Assembly: GCA_050084985.1 (NCBI GenBank)
Contig: JBITNC010000001.1
Span: 47,678,001-47,742,000, forward strand
Direction of reading: 5' to 3'
DNA from: Nageia nagi
Taxonomy: Eukaryota > Pinophyta
Length of the DNA: 64,000 nucleotides
Positions 57,459-64,000 of the stretch are shown here, in pieces (the first letter of the stretch is position 1; the number at the start of each line of letters is the position of its first letter). The translations under genes and the position numbers were made by a program. The notes below the pieces were generated by a model. It saw nothing but the letters and a program-made list of their open reading frames with translations, had not been told where the DNA came from and searched no databases.

Positions 57459-57795
57459 TGTTGCAATGTATAATGCATTATTGTAAAGGTTATGTAATAA
57501 TATTATATTTAAGTTTACTAATAATTAAGAGTATCATTTTATAACTTAAGTATTTAAATGAATATGATAATGTAACTTTTTCTACACTCCCTTTCATGAG
57601 CATGCCCGTTGGGTAAAAGGATGTGCATATCATGCTTTTGAGATCTAGTTAGTGTATGTAATCCTAGTTTGAGGAACCACTTACATCTTATGTAATTATT
57701 ATGAGAATGCTTTGTGAGTTTGTTAGATATGTATTATAAGCTTTCATATGATCTTAGGAGTTTAGAGTTGTTCATGTTATAGTTCAATTCTCTCA
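57459..57795 (+). repeat. 3' LTR of nested copia, internally deleted
   Basis: It starts TGTTGCAATGTATAATGC and ends CAATTCTCTCA. Compared with the 5' LTR it lacks about 160 bp between ATGCTTTTG and AGATCTAGTTAG, which removes the TATA box. Confidence 0.92.
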
Positions 57796-58600
57796 ATGAG
57801 ACCATCTAGTGATACTTGAAAATATGGGATCTCTATCTCAAGTGGGACTACAACTTCATCAAAATACATTAGGGAGAAAGGGGTTTCCCCTACAGAAGTC
57901 CTTATACTTGTTTTATAGATCCAAAAAGCATAAGGGAGTTGTTCATGCCAATGTTTACCATGTTGTATGACAATTTTGGATAAGATACTCTTAATGACCT
58001 TGTTGGAAGTTTTAGCTTGATCATTACCTTGAGGGTAATTTAGGGTAGAAAATTTTGTTCAATATGATATTTGGCACAAAATTATTTAACTTCATTAACT
58101 TTAAATCTAGTACCATTATCCATGAATAATTTAGAAGGCACACCATATCTAGAAATGATAAACTCAACAAGAAATTCAATAATCTTACCTCCTTTTATGG
58201 AATTCATGGGTATAATATTTACCTATTTTAAGAAGTATTTTGTAGCCATAATGATAAAATTATGTCCATACATTTAAATGAGGTTAATTTTACCAATAAA
58301 ATTAAATGACCAGATAGAAAAAGTCCAAGGAGATACAATACAATGTGAAGCATGAAAAGGATATGGTTCAATACCAGCTTTCTTTTGACATTTTTCACAT
58401 TTTTTAACATGAAATTCATAATATTATAACATATTATACCAATAATAACCTCATATAAGGAAATTTTGATAAACAAATTTAGTACTAAAGTGTCCACCAC
58501 ATTCACCATCATGAACTTGATGTGGGCTATGTATACATCATGACTTATTAAACATCTATGAAGAGCACCATCAAAAGACCTTCTATAAAACAAATAATAT
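57796..58600 (-). pseudogene. Tat integrase core, N-terminal part
   Basis: It begins FYRRSFDGALHRCL (Tat signature before the zinc-binding region), followed by KNVKNVKRK in place of the KC-x2-CQ pair of the zinc-binding HHCC region. It then shows ISRYGVPSKLFMDNGTRFKV (second catalytic Asp region) and CAKYHIEQNF. It ends ..FQVSLDGLI at the copia insertion. Frameshifts and stops are frequent. The open part 58593-58228 is mixed in frame. Confidence 0.8.
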
Positions 58601-58619
58601 ATGATGACATAATTGGTAG

Positions 58620-59990
58620 CTACCTTTTTAATTCTAATTCTAGAATTATGATCAAAGGAAATAGGAACAATACCATATTTAAGACAATTGAAAACATCTT
58701 GATACTACACATACACATTTATATAAGTAGTAGCATAATAATGATCTTCAACAATATGCTCATAAGAATGCTTACCTATATTTTTGATTATAAATATATT
58801 TTATTCATATTATATGTTAATGGGAGCAAGGGAAGTGACAATAGCCATGGCATCAATATACTTGTTTCTATCTCTTGGAATGTTGTCAATTTCATACTCA
58901 CTAAAGTTGATGAGAAGATTCTTCAATATTTCTTTGTATGGTTGCAACATGGAATCTTTGGTGTTGTAGATATTGGATACTTACATCACAATGAGTTGAG
59001 AATCACCAAATATTTTGATGCTTTTTACATTCAAAAGTATTGCATCTTTTAGACCTAAAATCAGAGCCTCATATTGTACCATATTATTAGTGTAATCAAA
59101 GCTTAAATGATAAGACATAAGGATAACATAACTATGAGGATTGATGAGAAAAATTCTTACCCCTACTTCATGAATGCACTTACAACCATCAAAGAACATA
59201 TTACACTCATAATTTTATATAAAACCAATAAAAATTTATGAGAATTTAGGCTCAAGAATGGAGCAGCAATGTAGGAGTGTAGGGGAGGAGCTAAGTTCAA
59301 GGTCATTTTAGCCATCTACTTCATAAAGAAACCCTTCATGCATGCTAGATAATTTATTTCATAGGTGATTTGTAATAAAATATGCAATAACTTGTACCTT
59401 TATAACCTTTTGAGTGAGAAATACCAAATCAAACTGTTGGAGCATCATTACCCATTTTGTATCCCTTTTGGACATGTAGGATTTGGACATGAGATATCTG
59501 AGAGGATCAACCTAAGCTATGAAATAGGTTGTATTTCTAAGCATGTAATGTCTTAACTTTTTATTTGAGAACATCTTTTCAATTGGGGTATACCTTATCT
59601 CATAATTAAGTAAGGTTTTATTGATATAGTAGATTGCTCTTTCCTTGTTATTATCATCCTTTTGAGCCAACATTTCCTATAATGTGCTTAATGTTGCTAA
59701 AAAATAAAGTTAAAAAATCTTTTTTGAATTATAAGGGGCTAAAATTGGAATTTTAGTAAGATACCTTTTGATGTTATCCAAATATTTTTAACACTTTTCA
59801 TCCCAAATGAATTTCTCACCCTTTTTTAATAAATGAAAAAATGGGAAGGTCATATCTGCTAACTGAGTAATGAACCTTCTAACTACTTGAAATTTCCCTT
59901 AAAGAATTATCAACTCTACCAAATTATTAGGTGGAGGAAAATCATTAATGGTTGAAATTTTCTTGGTATCCATCTCTATACCTCTTCTTG
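58620..59990 (-). pseudogene. Tat RT connection and RNase H
   Basis: It has FIWDEKC-KYLDNIKRYLTK and RHYMLRNTTYFIA (first RNase H remnants), then the open 59199-58981 frame MFFDGCKCIHEVGVRIFLIN and NNMVQYEALILGLKDAI, IFGDSQLIV. This matches the DGA, E and GDS catalytic pattern of the second, Tat-type RNase H, with DGA here read as DGC. The enzyme would degrade the RNA of RNA:DNA hybrids; it is interrupted by stops. Confidence 0.85.
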
Positions 59991-60760
59991 AAACCATGAA
60001 CCTAAGCAATTTACCTAATGAGACTACAAATGCACACTTCTAAGCTTTCAACTTCAACTTGTAATATTTCATTCTTTGAAAAATATTTTTCAAGTCTAAA
60101 ATATAATCATATTTGGTTGTGAACTTTGCTAATATGTCATCAACATATACTTCAACACTATCATGGATCATATCATGGAACATACTCACCATGGCTCTTT
60201 GATAAGTTGCACCTATATTCTTTAGATCAAAAGGCATGACTACCAAACAAAATGTATCCTAAGGAGTACCAAAAGCTATATTATATTGGTCCTCATTGAT
60301 CCTAATTTGATTGTATTTAAAAAATCCATCCATGAAAGACAAAATCTCATGGCCTACTGTTGAATCTACAATCATATCAATGTTAGGTAAAGGAAAGACA
60401 TATTTAAGACATGCCTTGTTGATATCTTTGAAATTTGTACATCTTATTTCACTATTAGGCTTAGTTGCAAGTATAATGTTAGAAATCCATGGGGAATAAT
60501 CAATAGAAATAATAAAACCAACAATAAGATAATTTTCTTTTTAGTAGTAAGGGCTACCCTAGGATGCATCTTTCTAGGCTTTTGTTGAACTAGTTTGACA
60601 CTTTCAATGATAATTAGGTTATGTATGATAAAATTAGCATCAAGACTAGGCATATCAGAATAAGACCAAGAAAAAACATTAAAAAATACTTTTAACATAT
60701 GTGGTAACTTTCTCATTCTTCCAAGGTTAACCAAGTTCGTATTTTGATCAACCATGGGTT
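59990..60760 (-). pseudogene. Tat reverse transcriptase
   Basis: It starts FFNVFSWSYSDMPSLDANFI, then WISNIILATKPNSEIRCTNF, DINKACLKYVFPLPNIDMIV, HEILSFMDGFFKYNQIRINE, VMPFDLKNIGATYQRAM and EVYVDDILAK. The YVDD active site is intact, whereas the usual MPFGLKNA reads MPFDLKNI. The frame is open at 60755-60444 and 60246-60040 with a stop between; the last residues run into KLKLKA and a stop. Confidence 0.92.
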
Positions 60761-61574
60761 CTCTTGGATATCAATGTTTTCTTCTACTGTTTCTTCACTA
60801 AGATATAATATTTTATTACTAATTTGGGGAGGCATAGAAAATACCCCAAATATTGCATTTAAACTCAATCATAAGAAGTGAAAATAATAGAGCGATGATG
60901 CTAGGAACCCATCGTAGTCACCCCATTAAAGGATGGGATGATTGAATTAGAAGACAGACTATGTAGACCTATGACTAACTCAATAAAAAATAAATAAAAA
61001 ATAAATGAAATAAAGAGTAAGGTGAGGCTATAACCTATAATGTCTACATCATCCATGCAAATCTCTTCACCAAAGTAAGCCTAATATTGCATGAACCAAG
61101 CTATTACACCCTAGCTTCTCAAGGATAACATTATCATTCTTGAAGATGCCTACTAGAACTAGAGCCATAGGGGTAGGAATGGATATGCATTGTAATCTTA
61201 TAACTCCTCTATTGGACCATGCATAATGATACAATGGAACCATTCATCAAATATATTTTTGATGTAGCCTTGATCAATTCTATCAACATGTTGAATGACT
61301 AGAACTGATGAAGATGAGCTAGGTGTAGACTCATAAAATCCAACATCAGTTGTTCTCTTATGCTAACCTTCATTCAAAATAGGCTTTATGATACCTTGCT
61401 CATTCTTACCTAATCCTTTTCTATGATATTGACATTTATTCATATATTCATTAGCAAAAGTAGAATCGATGCTATTGAAATCCATACTTACATGATCTGG
61501 TGATTTTTGCAAAATGGAAGCTGTATGATTATTTTTAGATGATTTTTTTCTTCATGTTCTTGATATAATATATT
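60761..61574 (-). other. Region upstream of Tat RT, decayed
   Basis: The minus strand shows coding-like scraps (SMDFNSIDSTFANEYMNKCQ; VLVIQHVDRIDQGYIKNIFD) separated by stops, as in the spacer between protease and RT of Tat pol. No protease motif is visible. Confidence 0.45.
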
Positions 61575-62042
61575 TGTTAGAATTTGTAATGTAATATTAT
61601 GAAATCTTTCTCCTTAATGTAAATTCAATTAATATTTAAAGTATCATTAGATACCTTAAAGTATTAAGGGAATAAAAATAGGAGAAGGATTAAAAATAGG
61701 TATGAGATTAAAAATAGGTAAAAGATTAAAAATAGAAAATAGATTAATTATAAAGTGGGTTTCTTCGTATAAAAAGAGAAGAACCCTCCCCTTCTCTAGT
61801 TACACAATTGTAATGCAAGCTTTGCTATAGGTTTATAGTGTAAAGAGAGAGAAGAGATTTTGTAAGAGAGGTCCTTGAGAATAAGAAGATCTTAGTTAGT
61901 GGATGTACTCCCAAGGAGAGAGGAACCACTTTATATCTTATGTTATTTATAATATTGGCTTGAGTTATTATGTTGATGTTGAAAGTGCCTTCTTGAGATC
62001 TTGGTAGATTAGAAGTTAATTCAAAAAGGGTTAATTTCTTCA
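61575..62042 (+). repeat. 5' LTR of second copia element
   Basis: 468 bp with TG...CA ends; TATAAAAAGAG at about 61,769 is the likely promoter. A block GATTAAAAATAGG repeated four times (about 61,690-61,740) lies upstream of it. Confidence 0.85.
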
Positions 62043-62044
62043 AG

Positions 62045-62056
62045 TGGTATTAGAGC
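62045..62056 (+). promoter_or_regulatory. Primer binding site of second copia, one change
   Basis: TGGTATTAGAGC, two bases after the LTR. A single C-to-T separates it from the standard Met-tRNA site. Confidence 0.85.
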
Positions 62057-62602
62057 AATTCTTGGAGGCCCCTCTTCAACATCCTTGAAGGTCCATTCTT
62101 TTTCTTTCTCCATGTACTTTGGTGAGGTAAAAAAGGTTTGAAGGTATAGTCTTTCTCCTACCTTATTTATTATCAAATTTTGCTTTATTACTAACCAATT
62201 TGTGGCTATTTTATTATAAAATTTTATTAAGCAAAATTTGTTCAAAGTAGATATTATTATCATATTTTTGGTTGTACTAACATGTTAGTTTTATTTTTTA
62301 AGCTATTGTTATGCTTTACTTTTACTAATGATAGTTTGTTAGTTGCAATTTTTTTAAGTAAAATTGGTTAATGTGTAGCAAGTAGATTTGCTTAAATTTA
62401 GCAATAATAAATTATTATAGCTTAAATTTAACTATAATGTTATTATTGATTTTTTTTTACAATACTAATATGTTTCTAAAAATAAAATTGCATGCAAATT
62501 ACATGTATGCATTTTTAAAATATTTTATATGCATGCAATTTTTTAATATATTACATGCATGCATTTTAAAAAAAAATAAAAATACATGGAGAACTTTATA
62601 TT

Positions 62603-62659
<57 letters not shown>

Positions 62660-64000
62660 GTTCATTTTATTAAAAAATAGAATAAGCTAAAGGTTGCATT
62701 AATTGCAATTTAAAGTTTGGGTCTTTATTTGCTAATTTTACCATAAGTGCAAGTTATTTTAAGGAACTTTTAAAAAATAGCATGCCTTTAAGTGGAAAAT
62801 TAACTATGCATGAATGGATTAATGATAATTAATTATACATAGATTAATGTTAATAATGCATGGATTAATTATGTATGCATGAATTAATGTTATCTTAATG
62901 CATATTTATTGCACACATGTGGTTGGATAAAAGTTTTAAATGCATGCTTCTTCTTTTTTCATCTTAGTGCATGTTTTTTTGCTAAGTGAATAAAATTTTT
63001 TAAATGCATGATTTAATATTTTTTCCTAATGCATGTGAATGGATAAATTTTCTTTAAATGTTTTTGCCTTATTTTTTATGATAAATTATAAATAATGAAT
63101 TATTTTAAGTCCATTTTTTAAGTAACAAGATGGAGAATTTCTTATTTTTTAATAATGAACCTTTGTAAAGAGTTCTATTAGGGGTTGTGATAAAACCCAT
63201 TGGACTCTTAGGCTCATTTGTTGTTACTTAAAATTAATGAACTTTTGTAAAGAGATCCATTAGGGGTTGTAAAAAAAACCCATTGGACTCTTTATTTTAT
63301 ACTTATAGATGATGTGAGATGTAGTTTCATTTTTAAAGTACTTTATTTCTTTTGCACTTTTACTTTATATGTAAAGTACACAAATATTAAAAATTGCTTT
63401 CCCTTAAAATGAACATATCTGCATATTTTTTTGTAACATGACTTGATTGGGGAGCCATGAGATGAGGATAAGGTGGATTAGAGCTTTTTAATCTAACAAT
63501 CCAAGTGGTGAAATTCTATACTTATTAATTGCCTTTAAGTTCTTTATTGGTATGGATTTAACTTCATATAGGTGGAAAGACATGTGCGCATTGATACCAC
63601 ATGTTCGTTCATCTATTTAGAGATTATCTTGATAACCTACAAGGAAAATTGAAAACTTAATCAAGATAATTAATTTGGTCGATCCAACATATATCACAAT
63701 CTTAGAAAATAGCTAGTACTTTTATTTGTAAGAGTATATTGCTACCTAAGAGGAACTGGTTAGGGATTGGTAGGACCTAGGCCCCTTGCGGGCATTTGGG
63801 TGAAGACTTAATTTTAGACAAAAAAATAAGCATCAAATTTTTTCTCTCTTCGATTATACTTGTTGTTGAAGATGTTGGATGTATGTTTTTAATTCTTGTT
63901 TAGAATTAAGCATTTGATTTGTTGATTAGTTAAAACATGTATTTATATAATTAATATTTTTAAATTCAACATGTATGCTTACATTATTTATCTCATTTAT
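62057..64000 (+). other. Leader of second copia, noncoding
   Basis: AT-rich, with a (TA)n run at 62,606-62,659 and a local duplication: TTGTAAAGAG-TC-ATTAGGGG followed by AAACCCATTGGACTCTT at about 63,163 and again at about 63,244. The copia at 49,625 has this motif once. No gene seen. Confidence 0.7.

Larger units (their letters stand above)
49625..57795 (+). mobile_element. Near-complete Ty1/copia element nested in the Tat element
   Basis: It is 8,171 bp, with LTRs of 500 bp (49,625-50,124) and 337 bp (57,459-57,795), a Met-tRNA primer site, a 2.7-kb leader, gag, one-frame pol and a purine tract. The flanks share AATG (left ..AAGAATG, right AATGAGACC), a partial target duplication, and their fusion restores the Tat integrase reading. 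All domains occur in copia order (protease-integrase-RT-RNase H). Dead through many stop codons. Confidence 0.93.
48420..61574 (-). mobile_element. Ty3/gypsy Tat-type element, antisense, split by a copia insertion
   Basis: On the minus strand the order is linker (61,574-60,760), RT (60,760-59,990), connection and RNase H (59,990-58,620), integrase (58,600-57,796), [copia 57,795-49,625], integrase C-terminus (49,624-49,273), noncoding 3' part (49,272-48,420). The RT - RNase H - second RNase H-like region - integrase layout and the sequence style are Tat. Removing the copia element restores a continuous integrase reading (..VSLDGLI + LDEDRRKARL..). The gag side lies beyond the second copia element or outside the window. 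Confidence 0.85.
61575..64000 (+). mobile_element. Second copia element, 5' part, runs off the window
   Basis: The LTR (61,575-62,042) starts TGTTAGAATTTGTAATG and ends TAATTTCTTCA, and a primer site and leader like those of the copia element at 49,625 follow. Shared LTR text includes TAGTTAGTGGATGTACTCC and GAGGAACCACTT. Leader 63,160-63,830 parallels 52,080-52,700 (for example CATGACTTG-TTGGG-AGCCATGAG). So it is a related family inserted into or beside the antisense Tat element. Gag and pol lie outside. Confidence 0.88.

Noticed and set aside
58558-59052. 164-codon plus-strand frame
   Set aside because: Mirror of the antisense Tat RNase H and integrase region.
1-64000. tRNA, rRNA, CRISPR arrays, bacterial operons
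   Set aside because: None seen; the sequence is eukaryotic nuclear DNA with introns and LTR elements. TGGTATCAGAG matches are retroelement primer sites, not tRNA genes.

Overview
The window comes from a nuclear plant genome with a large, repeat-filled architecture. It is AT-rich, has spliceosomal GT-AG introns, carries the 3' part of a plant class I histone deacetylase gene split by a single intron of about 24.9 kb, and holds nested Ty1/copia and Ty3/gypsy LTR elements of several ages. Giant introns full of old retroelements, Tat-like elements and decayed repeat families fit a gymnosperm (probably a conifer) best. That is an inference; no species-specific marker was seen.

Region 1 (1-26,717, + strand): seven exons encode the last ~404 residues of an RPD3/HDA19-like histone deacetylase, from the zinc-ligand/catalytic-tyrosine part of the domain to the stop codon. 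Every junction keeps phase. The 24.9-kb intron (1,042-25,910) carries eight copies of a 44-bp palindrome followed by a TATA box and a 3-kb decayed unknown ORF (6.7-11.3 kb), retroelement-like debris (12.2-13.6 kb), an antisense Ty3/gypsy chromovirus (14.9-19.4 kb or more) with a 454-bp duplication at its 3' LTR, and several tandem and inverted repeats.

Region 2 (26.7-37.2 kb): intergenic, gene-poor. It holds compound microsatellites, a copia RT/RNase H fragment with a dead active site, a 42-bp tandem array and one possible CACTA transposon end.

Region 3 (37,158-48,419): two direct LTRs enclose a Tat-like gag (+ strand), no recognisable pol, and an antisense relic of a plant mobile domain (PMD) gene. 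The PMD relic is split by a 2,497-bp solo LTR with a perfect ATAGT target duplication. That solo LTR is itself built from five separate minisatellite blocks.

Region 4 (48.4-64 kb): an antisense Tat-type pol (RT, RNase H, integrase) is interrupted by a nearly complete 8,171-bp copia element (49,625-57,795); the integrase reading resumes on the far side. A second, related copia element starts at 61,575 and runs out of the window. Nearly all retroelement ORFs are dead, and the stop codons in the copia pol are mostly explained by C-to-T type changes without frameshifts.

The only gene likely to be expressed as a host protein is the histone deacetylase. The most unusual items are the PMD-carrying gag-only element, the minisatellite-built solo LTR and the palindrome array in the large intron. 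Alignments and identities were judged by eye.
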